DNA of 64,000 nt, from positions 372,001 to 436,000 of the forward strand of contig JAIUOB010000004.1 of assembly GCA_020161135.1 (NCBI GenBank). Direction: 5' to 3'. This stretch comes from Gemmatimonadota bacterium (lineage in GTDB: Bacteria > Gemmatimonadota > Gemmatimonadetes > Gemmatimonadales > Gemmatimonadaceae). The notes under the pieces are model-generated. The model had not been told where the DNA came from. It ran no database searches and worked only from the letters and a program-made list of their open reading frames with translations. Of this stretch, positions 8,181 to 16,224 are shown piece after piece (positions within the stretch are counted from its first letter, which is position 1; each line of letters begins with the position of its first letter). The position numbers and the translations under genes are program-made.

Positions 8181-10166
8181 CTACCGCCCCCCCTCCCGCA
8201 CCCACACGAAGTACCGCTCGAGCCCCGCCACAATCGCCTCCGCGTACCGCTCACGGAAGCCGGCGTCGCGCATCGCCGCTTCCTGCTCCGGCATCATGAG
8301 GAACAGCCCCTCGGTGAGCACACTCGGACACCAGCTCGGTCGCGCCACGGCGAGGTTCTGGTAGTGCACGCCCAGGTCTCGGAGGCCGAAGCGCGCGACC
8401 AGTTCGGTTTCGGTGAAGCGCGCGAGCGGTTCGCTGGCGTTGTGGAAGAAGAGCGTGCTGGTGCCGTTGGCGAGGAACGGATTCACGCCGTCCGGCAGCG
8501 CGTTGAGATGGATGGAGACGAACGCGTGCGCATCGGCGCGCCGCGCGGCCACACCGCGATCGGTGAGGCCGAGCGGGTCGAGGCTCGAGCGGGTACTGAA
8601 GGCGTTGGCGCCCTTGGCGCGCAGCAGCTCGACCACGCGCTGGCCCACGGGGAACACCGCGTCGCCTTCATACAGCCCGGTGGGGCCCGTCGCACCGGCG
8701 GGCGGATGTCCCGGGTCGACGGCGATGGTGAGCCCGGTGAGTGGCCGCGTGGCATGCACCGTGGGCACACGCCGCACGCGCAGCACGAAGGCGCGACGCG
8801 CATCATCCCACAGCGCGAGCCAGCCGTAGGCCGGCTGCGACAGCGTGAACTCGATGCGCAGACGGTCGGTGGTGACCTGATCCCACGCGATGCGCCGCAC
8901 GAGCGTGTCGTTTCCGAGCACCGGCGAGATTTCGGGGTTGCCCTGCACGCCATAGAGCGTGAGCACAAGCTTCCGTCCGTCGGACTCGACCAGGTGCGCA
9001 GGTCGTTCGCCCATCGGGATGCTCACATCGACCCAGCCGGCGGCGGGCGTCACGCGAATGCCGCCGGTGACGCGGCGTGGCAGCGGTGTGCCGACGGGGA
9101 GCAGGGTGAGGTCGTCGTTGGCCACCCACGCATCGAGCGCGCCATCGAGCTGCAGGCGCGTGAAGCCCTGCTGCCGCCCCGCCACCTCGAGCACGGTGCC
9201 GGGGAGCAGCAGCCACTTGTACGTGCCGTCGACGATGGTGCGCGCGTTCACCACGCGATCGGTGTCGCTGCCGACGGTGCTGGTGCTGCGCAGCATGGCC
9301 AGCAGGCGCGACTCCGTGGCAAGGGCGCGCACGACCGGCACCGCGAGACGCACGGTGTCGGCGCCGCGGGCGACCACGAGCCGCGCCGGCGCGCTGCTGT
9401 CAGCCAGCAGTGCGGCGGCCACGTCGGTGGCGAAGACCGTCGCGACATCGGTGCTGTCCGTCGCGTCGGGTCGCGCCATCATCGCGCAGCAGGCGGGCGC
9501 ACCGTTGGGTGCGCCATTGGGGGCGAGCAGCGGACGCGTCACGCCGTCGCGACCTGTCACGGTGACCCGCGCGTTGGCGGGCGCACGCACGCTGACGCGC
9601 ACGAAATCCGTCGGGCGCGCCCACCACCCGCGCTGCGGTGACACGGAGCCACTGTCGACACGCAGCGGGCCACCGGCCATGAGCGGGGTGCGCGTGGCAT
9701 ACCGCACCCGCACGGTGCGCCGCGCGGTGTCGCTGCCCCGCGTGACCTCGAGCTCATAACGCGCCGCACTGGCCGGCGGGTTCGCCAGCCAGGCGATGAA
9801 CGCGCCGTTGGGGGCCACCTCCACCGGCGTGCCGTTGATGCGGAGCGTCGCATCACCCGACCCCACACTGCCCAGCACGAAGTTGGAATCGCGGCTGGTG
9901 AGCAGTTGGTTGTCGCTGGGGTACTGCACGCGCGCTTCGAGCGGTGCGCCGCGCACCGCCGGCACGGGCGGCAGACCACGTGCAGGCCCGCTGGTGCCGC
10001 CGGCGGCGCCAGGTGTCACGGGGCGCGACGACGGCGTCACCGCCGCTGCACCGGCGGGCGACGGGGGTGGCGCCGCGGTGCGCGACGGCGCGGCACAGGC
10101 CGCACTCCACGCGCCCACAGCACAGATCGCGATGCGCGACCACATCGTGCGGGGAATCTCAGGCAT
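8181..10166 (-). CDS. N-acetylmuramoyl-L-alanine amidase (Amidase_3), lipoprotein
   Basis: This 661-residue enzyme should cleave the MurNAc-L-Ala bond of peptidoglycan in the periplasm. The C-terminal catalytic domain (about 476-661) shows the Amidase_3 zinc site: His487 in AVDPGH, Glu500 in GLYEGDA, His553 in SIHLNA, and the catalytic Glu619 in LTEGLFLM. The N-terminus from ATG 10166 gives a lipoprotein signal ending WSAAC, then a proline/alanine/glycine-rich linker. The long middle region (about 90-470) looks like beta-rich SH3/AMIN-type cell-wall binding modules, though I cannot name them firmly. The frame extends to 10331, but the extra residues are arginine-rich and precede the lipobox, so I rejected that start. 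It lies divergently from the PP2C gene. Confidence 0.93.
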   Translation of the reverse strand: MPEIPRTMWSRIAICAVGAWSAACAAPSRTAAPPPSPAGAAAVTPSSRPVTPGAAGGTSGPARGLPPVPAVRGAPLEARVQYPSDNQLLTSRDSNFVLGSVGSGDATLRINGTPVEVAPNGAFIAWLANPPASAARYELEVTRGSDTARRTVRVRYATRTPLMAGGPLRVDSGSVSPQRGWWARPTDFVRVSVRAPANARVTVTGRDGVTRPLLAPNGAPNGAPACCAMMARPDATDSTDVATVFATDVAAALLADSSAPARLVVARGADTVRLAVPVVRALATESRLLAMLRSTSTVGSDTDRVVNARTIVDGTYKWLLLPGTVLEVAGRQQGFTRLQLDGALDAWVANDDLTLLPVGTPLPRRVTGGIRVTPAAGWVDVSIPMGERPAHLVESDGRKLVLTLYGVQGNPEISPVLGNDTLVRRIAWDQVTTDRLRIEFTLSQPAYGWLALWDDARRAFVLRVRRVPTVHATRPLTGLTIAVDPGHPPAGATGPTGLYEGDAVFPVGQRVVELLRAKGANAFSTRSSLDPLGLTDRGVAARRADAHAFVSIHLNALPDGVNPFLANGTSTLFFHNASEPLARFTETELVARFGLRDLGVHYQNLAVARPSWCPSVLTEGLFLMMPEQEAAMRDAGFRERYAEAIVAGLERYFVWVREGGR

Positions 10167-10298
10167 ACGGGAAGATGCCCTCGGCGGCGCGTGGTGACCA
10201 ACTCCGTACATCCCACGATCCGCCGAGGTATTGCGGGCACCCTTCCGCTCAGGCCGTCGCGGGTGCAACCTCCGACATTCCCGTCCGTAGGGGCCGTC

Positions 10299-11555
10299 AT
10301 GGCCCCTCGACTTCGCACCGGCCCGACCCATGCATCCGTGACGGTTTCCGCCACGTCATCCAATAGTCCGAGTCCTGCACACGGCGTCCGCGCCGATGTC
10401 TCTGCCCTCACCGATGTGGGGCGTACGCGGGAACACAATGAGGACGCGTACCTCGTCGCCGACCTGGAGACGGGGGTCGTGCTCGATGTGACGGCCGGCA
10501 CGACGACCGTGGCGCCGGGGCCGCACGGGACGCTGTTCCTTGTGGCCGATGGCATGGGTGGCGCAGCGTCGGGCGAGTTGGCCAGCAGCATGGCCTGCAC
10601 CCTTGTGTTCGAGGCGATCCGGGCCGCGTGGGGCACCGCGGCGCCCACCGTGGGCAGCTTCGCCGAGGTGCTGCGGGATGCCACCGTGGGCGCCAATCAG
10701 CGCATCCACCAGCATGCGCGCGAGTTCCCCGAGCACCGGGGCATGGGCACCACCGCCACCATCGCGGGGCAACTGGGTGACCACCTGTACGTCGTGCAGG
10801 TCGGCGACAGCCGTGCGTACCTCGTGCGTGACGGTGTGGCCCGCCAGATCACCAAGGACCAGTCGCTCATGCAGCGCCTGGTCGAAGCCGGTGAGCTGAC
10901 ACAGGAGGAGGCTGAGCGGAGCGAACGCCGCAACATCATCCTCCAGGCACTGGGCCCGGAGCCCTCGGTCACGGTGGACATCACGCAGCAGCAGCTCCGC
11001 CGTGGCGACGTGCTGGTGTTATGCAGCGACGGGCTCTCGGGGCAGGTGAAGGCCGACGAGATTGCGCATGTCGTGGTGCAGGAACAGGACATGCGCGTCG
11101 TGTGCAAGCGCCTCATCGACCGCGCCAATGCGCGCGGCGGCCCGGACAACATCACCGTGGTGGCGGTGCGCTTCGATGGTGAAGGGCTGGCCGACGTGAC
11201 GACCACCGACTCGGTGGGGTACACGGCCTATCCGCTTCCGGGCACGCTCAACGACCTCAATCGCGACTTCGCGACGCCACGCACACCGGCCTCGGTCATC
11301 AAGAGCGACCCCACGCCGCGCTTCGGCACACAGAAGCCCACGGCCGAGGAAATCGAGGCCGAGCGTGCGCGCCTCGGCGACCTGGGGTCGGAGGCGGCGA
11401 TGCCCTCGCTGGCCGACGAAGGGCCCCGCGTGGTGGGGATGCCCCCCGAGGTGGTGGAGCATCGCCGCGAACTCGCGCAGCCGATTTATGTGGTGCTGGG
11501 CGTGGTCGCGCTCGCGGCAGTGGCGTGGCTGGTGTACCAGTGGCGCGCCGGCTGA
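10299..11555 (+). CDS. PP2C-family Ser/Thr protein phosphatase with C-terminal membrane anchor
   Basis: The 418-residue protein has the PPM/PP2C metal-binding motifs in order: an RxxNED segment (about residues 44-49), LVADGMGG, GDSRAYLVR, LCSDGLSG and GGPDNITVV. It should remove phosphate from Ser/Thr (a PrpC/Stp1-type partner of Hanks-type kinases) using Mn or Mg. After the catalytic domain comes a flexible linker, then a single hydrophobic segment near residues 395-415 followed by YQWRAG, so the enzyme is tail-anchored and faces the cytoplasm. The start at ATG 10299 has AGGGG 6 bases upstream. A Hanks-type kinase gene lies at 30378-31379, too far away for an operon. It faces the amidase gene across a 132-bp divergent region. 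Confidence 0.93.
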   Translation: MAPRLRTGPTHASVTVSATSSNSPSPAHGVRADVSALTDVGRTREHNEDAYLVADLETGVVLDVTAGTTTVAPGPHGTLFLVADGMGGAASGELASSMACTLVFEAIRAAWGTAAPTVGSFAEVLRDATVGANQRIHQHAREFPEHRGMGTTATIAGQLGDHLYVVQVGDSRAYLVRDGVARQITKDQSLMQRLVEAGELTQEEAERSERRNIILQALGPEPSVTVDITQQQLRRGDVLVLCSDGLSGQVKADEIAHVVVQEQDMRVVCKRLIDRANARGGPDNITVVAVRFDGEGLADVTTTDSVGYTAYPLPGTLNDLNRDFATPRTPASVIKSDPTPRFGTQKPTAEEIEAERARLGDLGSEAAMPSLADEGPRVVGMPPEVVEHRRELAQPIYVVLGVVALAAVAWLVYQWRAG

Positions 11556-11583
11556 CGCGCAACCCGGCCCAACGGCGCGGCGC

Positions 11584-13125
11584 CTAGCGCTTCGCCTTCA
11601 CGAGATGGCGACCGGCCGCCTGCTGCATGACGCGGTCACCGCTCCACGACCCGATCGTGGGCACCGCCATGTTGAGCTGCGCCACGAAGCGCGGATCACC
11701 GAGCCCCACCAGCACGACACTCCGCTGCAGCGCCTCGGCCTGCGCGACGAGCTGCTGCACCGCCTCGGCGGTACGTGGCAGCAGCGTGTGCCGTCCCTTG
11801 CGCGGCACGTAGTCGGCGAAGACGGCAATCACGAACGGGCCGCCACTCGCCGGCGTCGGCGCACTCACGATGCGGGCGTCGTTGCCGGCGAGACGCATCG
11901 CCTCGACGATGCCGGTGCGGTCGGGACGACGCTCGGGCACCTCGTCATCGTCATCGACCACGGCGACCTCGGTGATGGCGCCCATGGGCGGCACGGGGCC
12001 ATGCTCGATGCGCAGCACGCGATCGGCCAGGAGGGCGCCCCACGCGGTGTCGGCACCACTCGGTCGACGCCAGTCGTTGGGCGGTGACGCCCACTGGGCC
12101 CACTTGAGGCGCCGTCGCACGCTCTGTCGCACCCGCTCGGGGTCGAGCGTGCCGTCGTGGAACGCCGCGGTGAGCGCGGCGAGTGCCGCCTCGAGGGGCC
12201 CCGGGTCGAGCAACAGGTCGCACCCGCCACGCAACGCCTGCACGGCGGCGTGCGCCGGCTCGCCCCCCTCGCCCAGTGCGGCCGTCATGGTGAGCGCGTC
12301 GGAGACGATGAGGTTGTCGTACTTGAGTTGCTGGCGCAGCAGCCACTGGAGCATCTCGCGCGACTGCGACGCCGGCACGCGACTCGGATCGAGTGCGGGA
12401 TAGCAGACGTGCGACGCCATGACGCTCGCGACACCGGCACCGATGGCGGCACGGAACGGATGGAGATCGAGCTCCTTGAGCTGATCGGCCGGCGTGTCGA
12501 CGACGGGACGCGACACGTGCCCATCGTGCATGGCGCGGCCGAGGCCGGGGAAGTGCTTGGCGCAGGCGAGGACCCCTTCGGCCTGGCAGGCTTCGATCCA
12601 CGCGGTGACGAGCGGCGCCACCGAGCGCGCATCATGCCCCAGCGCCCGCGTGCCGATGAGCGGATTCTCGATGACGAGGTCGAGGTCGCAGACGGGCGCG
12701 AGGTTCCAGTTGACCCCCATCGTGCGGGCTTCGCGCGCGGTGAGCCGCGCCGCACGACGCAACGCTTCGACATCGCCGAGCGCGGTGATGGCGGCCACCG
12801 GCGGCAGCCCGGTCGCACCGGCAAACTGCTGTCCGGCGCCGCGCTCGAGTTCGGCGGCAATGAGCAGCGGATGCTTCGACTTGAGCTGCAGCTCCTTGGC
12901 CAGCGCGCGCACGCCGTCCTGCTCACCACCGACGAGCTGGAAGCCACCCACGCCCAGTGCGAGCGCCTCGTCGATGAGGGGGCGCGCATCGCTGAAGCCG
13001 CGTTCCGGGGTCCAGCGAATGACGGGGAGCAGCAACTGCGCGAGATCGCGGCGCGCCGGATCGAGGCGCGCCGGATCGAGGCGCGCGGGATCGCTGGACG
13101 ACTCAGGAGCGGGGGACGACGTCAC
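11584..13125 (-). CDS. Glycoside hydrolase family 3 (NagZ-like beta-N-acetylglucosaminidase)
   Basis: This 513-residue GH3 enzyme has the NagZ-type catalytic loop KHFPGLGRAMHDGH (Lys190 to His203) and a probable nucleophile Asp276 in LIVSDALTM. It probably removes GlcNAc from GlcNAc-anhydroMurNAc peptides, feeding anhydroMurNAc to the AnmK encoded just upstream. No signal peptide is visible, which fits cytoplasmic recycling. It is longer than classical NagZ (about 340): a C-terminal domain beyond residue 340 is of the kind seen in longer GH3 enzymes. The GTG start at 13125 overlaps the anmK stop by 4 bases. The N-terminal ARLDP repeat (about residues 14-25) comes from a 15-bp tandem repeat in the DNA. 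Specificity is inferred from the operon. Confidence 0.88.
   Translation of the reverse strand: MTSSPAPESSSDPARLDPARLDPARRDLAQLLLPVIRWTPERGFSDARPLIDEALALGVGGFQLVGGEQDGVRALAKELQLKSKHPLLIAAELERGAGQQFAGATGLPPVAAITALGDVEALRRAARLTAREARTMGVNWNLAPVCDLDLVIENPLIGTRALGHDARSVAPLVTAWIEACQAEGVLACAKHFPGLGRAMHDGHVSRPVVDTPADQLKELDLHPFRAAIGAGVASVMASHVCYPALDPSRVPASQSREMLQWLLRQQLKYDNLIVSDALTMTAALGEGGEPAHAAVQALRGGCDLLLDPGPLEAALAALTAAFHDGTLDPERVRQSVRRRLKWAQWASPPNDWRRPSGADTAWGALLADRVLRIEHGPVPPMGAITEVAVVDDDDEVPERRPDRTGIVEAMRLAGNDARIVSAPTPASGGPFVIAVFADYVPRKGRHTLLPRTAEAVQQLVAQAEALQRSVVLVGLGDPRFVAQLNMAVPTIGSWSGDRVMQQAAGRHLVKAKR
13055..13096. repeat. 15-bp tandem repeat inside GH3 gene start
   Basis: A 15-base unit (GGATCGAGGCGCGCC) is repeated nearly three times and encodes the ARLDP repeats at the N-terminus of the GH3 protein. 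It keeps the frame, so copy-number change would only lengthen or shorten a likely disordered tail. Confidence 0.7.
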
Positions 13126-14339
13126 GCGTGCGAAACTCCGGAAGATGCAGGCGTCACGCCATCGCGCGCCGCCGGGGTGTACGAGCCGAGGACGCGTGGC
13201 GCGCGCGCGCCGGTGGCGCTGGGCACGTTGCCGGCGCGGCCGGTCAGGTGGAGGTAGCCGAGGAGTGCGAAGGCGACCGCTTCCTTGGCTTCGGCGTCGA
13301 AGAAGACATCGTCGAAGCGCCGCACGGCGATGTTCGGCCGCCCGAAGCGTTCGTGATGGAACGCGAACGCGGCCTCGAGGGTGCGCATGAGCGTGGGGTT
13401 GTGCGCACCGCCGCCCGACACGACGACATCGGCGATGGGTTCGCTGATGAAGCGGGTGTACTGGTCGGCGATGGTGGCCGCGGTGAACGCGGTGGCCGTC
13501 GCGACCACATCGGCCGGCGTGGCGCCGTCGGCGGTGCAGCGCGCCACGAAGGCGTCGATGAAGGCGGGTGTGAACAGCTCACGCCCCGTGCTCTTGGGGG
13601 GCGGTTCCTTGAGGAACGGCAGCTCGAGGTACTCGCGCAGCACGGCTTCGCGATAGTGTCCCGATGCGGCGATGGCGCCATCGCGATCGTACGGCTGACC
13701 GAAGAGGCGACGCATGGTGCCGTCGATGATGACGACGCCCGGACCCGTGTCGAAGGCGCGCACGCGTTCGTCGGGCACGTCGCGCGACTCGCGCGTGAGT
13801 GTGGGTGCCGGGGGCACCACACTCACGTTGCCGATGCCGCCGATGTTCTGCAGCGCGCGCCACGCGCCCTGTTCGGCAAAGAGCAGGCGATCGGCCATGG
13901 GCACGAGGGGTGCCCCCTGCCCTCCCACCGCCATGTCGCGGGTGCGGAAGTCGGCCACCACCGCGCAGCCGGTGCGCTCGGCCAGTCGCGCCGGGTCACC
14001 CACCTGCCAGGTGCTGTGTCCCGGCTCGTGCCACAGCGTCTGCCCATGCGACGCGATCGCGGTGATGTCGTCGGGCCGGAGCTGTGCGGCACGCATGACA
14101 TCGAGCGCCGCATCGGCCAGCCAGTCGCCCAGGTCGGCGTGCAGGCGGCAGTACTCCTGCGCCGTGGCGCCGTGCATGGCCGCTTCGAGACGGGCGCGTG
14201 CCGCGGTGGGATAGCTGCGCTGCGTGAAGTGCAGCAGGGTGGCGCGTGGGCGGCCGTCCTCGCCCTCGGCGAAGCGCACGGCGGCGGCGCTGATGCCATC
14301 GAGCGACGTGCCCGACATGAGCCCGATGAAGCAGCTCAC
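13122..14339 (-). CDS. anmK: Anhydro-N-acetylmuramic acid kinase
   Basis: AnmK opens the 1,6-anhydro ring of anhydroMurNAc and phosphorylates it to MurNAc-6-phosphate with ATP, in the cytoplasm. The 405-residue product starts with the family signature GLMSGTSLDG and has the ASHGQTLWHEP and FDTGPGVVIID segments of the sugar-kinase/ASKHA fold, plus VSGGGAHNP near the C-terminus. The GTG start at 14339 overlaps the murQ stop by 4 bases (GTGA), and its own stop overlaps the GH3 start in the same way, so the three proteins are translationally coupled. A longer frame upstream exists but lies inside murQ and has no family similarity. Confidence 0.95.
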   Translation of the reverse strand: MSCFIGLMSGTSLDGISAAAVRFAEGEDGRPRATLLHFTQRSYPTAARARLEAAMHGATAQEYCRLHADLGDWLADAALDVMRAAQLRPDDITAIASHGQTLWHEPGHSTWQVGDPARLAERTGCAVVADFRTRDMAVGGQGAPLVPMADRLLFAEQGAWRALQNIGGIGNVSVVPPAPTLTRESRDVPDERVRAFDTGPGVVIIDGTMRRLFGQPYDRDGAIAASGHYREAVLREYLELPFLKEPPPKSTGRELFTPAFIDAFVARCTADGATPADVVATATAFTAATIADQYTRFISEPIADVVVSGGGAHNPTLMRTLEAAFAFHHERFGRPNIAVRRFDDVFFDAEAKEAVAFALLGYLHLTGRAGNVPSATGARAPRVLGSYTPAARDGVTPASSGVSHA

Positions 14340-15277
14340 GCCGCGCCCTCCGTCGAAGCGCGCACGGGGGGAGGCGGCGGCGCGAGACGGCGAATGACAC
14401 CGCCCACGTCGGCGAGGCGCGCGTCGGCGGTGGCGGCATCGACACCCAGCGCGTGCATGACGAGCGCGCGCTTCACGCGCCCGTCCGCGGCGGCGAGCAG
14501 CGCGCGCGCGTCCTCGCGCGCGAGCCCCGTGACCTCGCACACGATGCGCTCGGCGCGGTCCTGCAGCTTGGTGTTGGTCGCGCGCAGGTCGACCATGAGG
14601 TTGCCGTAGCTCTTGCCGACGCGGATCATCGCGCCGGTGGTGAGCAGGTTGCACACCAGCTTCGTGGCGGTGCCGGCCTTGAGGCGCGTGGAGCCGGTGA
14701 GCACCTCGGGGCCGACGATCGGGAGCATGAGGATGTCGGCGACGGCGCGCATGGCGGCCGGTGGTTCGCTGCAGGCGATGAGCGCGGTGGTCGCGCCCAG
14801 CTCGCGCGCACGCGTGAGTGCACCACGCACGTACGGCGTGGTCCCGGAGGCCGCGATGCCCACGACGACATCGCCCGCGACGACATGATGCGTGTCCATG
14901 ACGGCCGCACCCGCGTCCGGATCATCCTCGGCGCCTTCGATGGGATTGCGCAGCGCGTGATCGCCGCCGGCAATGATGCCGACGACCATCGACGGATCGG
15001 TGCCGAAGGTGGGCGGGCACTCGCTCGCATCGAGCACACCGAGGCGCCCCGACGTGCCGGCCCCGACGTAGAGCAGGCGCCGCCCCGCACGAAAGGCCTG
15101 CTCGATGGCGACGATCGTGCGCGCGATCGGCTCGCGCTGCGACGCGACCGCGTCGGGCACCGTGCGATCCTCTGCGGCAATCAGGTCGACGAGGGCGAGG
15201 GGATCGGCCAGGTCGATGTCGACCGTGCGCGGATTGCGGCGCTCGGTGACGCGAGGATCGACGACGGAAGCGGTCAC
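14336..15277 (-). CDS. murQ: N-acetylmuramic acid 6-phosphate etherase
   Basis: MurQ cleaves the lactyl ether of MurNAc-6-phosphate to give GlcNAc-6-phosphate and D-lactate, the step after AnmK. The product (313 residues) has the SIS sugar-isomerase fold with the signature GAGTSGRLGVLDASECPPTF (the Glu in ASECPPT is the expected catalytic acid), then GIIAGGDHAL and GIAASGTTPYVRG. The C-terminal UBA-like helices (LVMHALGVDAATADARL) are also typical. The GTG at 15277 gives VTASVVDPRVTERRNP, matching the family's start; it has no strong ribosome-binding site. The frame is open much further upstream but overlaps the divergent gene at 15422 on the other strand and is not family-like. Confidence 0.95.
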   Translation of the reverse strand: MTASVVDPRVTERRNPRTVDIDLADPLALVDLIAAEDRTVPDAVASQREPIARTIVAIEQAFRAGRRLLYVGAGTSGRLGVLDASECPPTFGTDPSMVVGIIAGGDHALRNPIEGAEDDPDAGAAVMDTHHVVAGDVVVGIAASGTTPYVRGALTRARELGATTALIACSEPPAAMRAVADILMLPIVGPEVLTGSTRLKAGTATKLVCNLLTTGAMIRVGKSYGNLMVDLRATNTKLQDRAERIVCEVTGLAREDARALLAAADGRVKRALVMHALGVDAATADARLADVGGVIRRLAPPPPPVRASTEGAA

Positions 15278-15421
15278 GGCGTACAGTGTGGGGCTGGAGC
15301 GGGCGCGGAGGGCCGGCGCGGCGCGGGAGGCGCGATCCGGGGCGGTGTGACCCCAACGACCGTGCGTGGGGTAACTTGAGCCGTGAAAGTTAGCCCCCCC
15401 GCCACTCTCCGAGGAGTCGTC
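15278..15421. promoter_or_regulatory. Divergent promoter region between murQ operon and outer-membrane protein gene
   Basis: This 144-base stretch must hold the promoters of the minus-strand murQ-anmK-GH3 operon and the plus-strand gene at 15422. The only strong signal I can see is GAGGAG just before the plus-strand ATG. No clear -35/-10 pair was found. Confidence 0.4.
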
Positions 15422-16201
15422 ATGGTTCGCGTCCACGCCCTCCGGCGCCGACCGGCCCTGGTCTCGTCGCCCCAGCCCCACCGCGTGATCGCGGTCGCGG
15501 TGCTCGCCCTCACGATCGCCCTGACGGCGCTCCCCGCCACCCTCACGGCCCAGATTCGCGGGCAGCCGCCCACGCAGCGCAGCACGACCGGCGGCAGCAC
15601 GGGATGGTGGTTCTCGGGTGGGGCCAGCGCCCTCACGCTGGGCGATATCTCCGACGGTCGCAGCAACACGCGCTGGCAATTCGGCAGCGACCCGCTGTGG
15701 CTCTTCCGTGGCACGCTGGAAAAGGCGCTCGACGATGCCACGACGCTGGGAGTCGCGGCTGCGTTCGGCGACGTGGATGTGAACGTGAGCCAACTCGCCG
15801 TTCCGCTCGACCCGTCGCCCAGTGACCCGGGGTTGGGGGCCTGCGCGACGAGCTGCGAGGCACGCACACAGGTGTGGACGCTCATGGGACAGTTCCGGAG
15901 TGGTGGCGCCACACAGGGGTTCGGCACGCTGTTCGCGGCACAGGGTGGCGTGACGGCCTTTCGCAACCTGCGCGAGCTGAACGGTGGCACGACGATCGGT
16001 GACGGCGGGCTGCGCACTGACATCAGCGGCACGCTGGGCGCGGGCGTCTCGTACACGCTCTCGCGCGGCACCGTCATCGAGCTCGTGCAGGACTTCGGCA
16101 TGGGCTTCCACTCGGCCGAGAACCTGCCGCCGAGCGTCGGGCGCACGTGGCGGTCGCGTGTCACGCGCGCGTCGCTCAGATTCCAGTTCGGCGGCCGCTG
16201 A
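15422..16201 (+). CDS. Predicted outer-membrane beta-barrel protein, unknown function
   Basis: The 259-residue protein starts at ATG 15422 with GAGGAG 6 bases upstream. It has a basic N-terminus, a hydrophobic stretch (AVAVLALTIALTALPATL) and a likely cleavage site after LTAQ. The mature part is rich in Gly, Ser, Thr and aromatic residues with short alternating strands (WWFSGGASALTLGDI, WQFGSDPLWLFRG) and ends RASLRFQFGGR, which suggests a small outer-membrane barrel or outer-membrane-associated protein. Two cysteines in ACATSCEA could form a disulfide. I do not recognise a named family. It lies 23 bases before the gamma-glutamyltransferase gene and may be co-transcribed with it. A GTG at 15383 is an alternative start without a better signal. 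Confidence 0.72.
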   Translation: MVRVHALRRRPALVSSPQPHRVIAVAVLALTIALTALPATLTAQIRGQPPTQRSTTGGSTGWWFSGGASALTLGDISDGRSNTRWQFGSDPLWLFRGTLEKALDDATTLGVAAAFGDVDVNVSQLAVPLDPSPSDPGLGACATSCEARTQVWTLMGQFRSGGATQGFGTLFAAQGGVTAFRNLRELNGGTTIGDGGLRTDISGTLGAGVSYTLSRGTVIELVQDFGMGFHSAENLPPSVGRTWRSRVTRASLRFQFGGR

Positions 16202-16224
16202 TCCCTCCCCTCGCACCTCCCTCC

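Noticed and set aside
5563..8364. Long open frame antisense to the outer-membrane peptidase gene
   Set aside because: Arginine-rich, low-complexity translation without domains; it mirrors the codon structure of the minus-strand gene.
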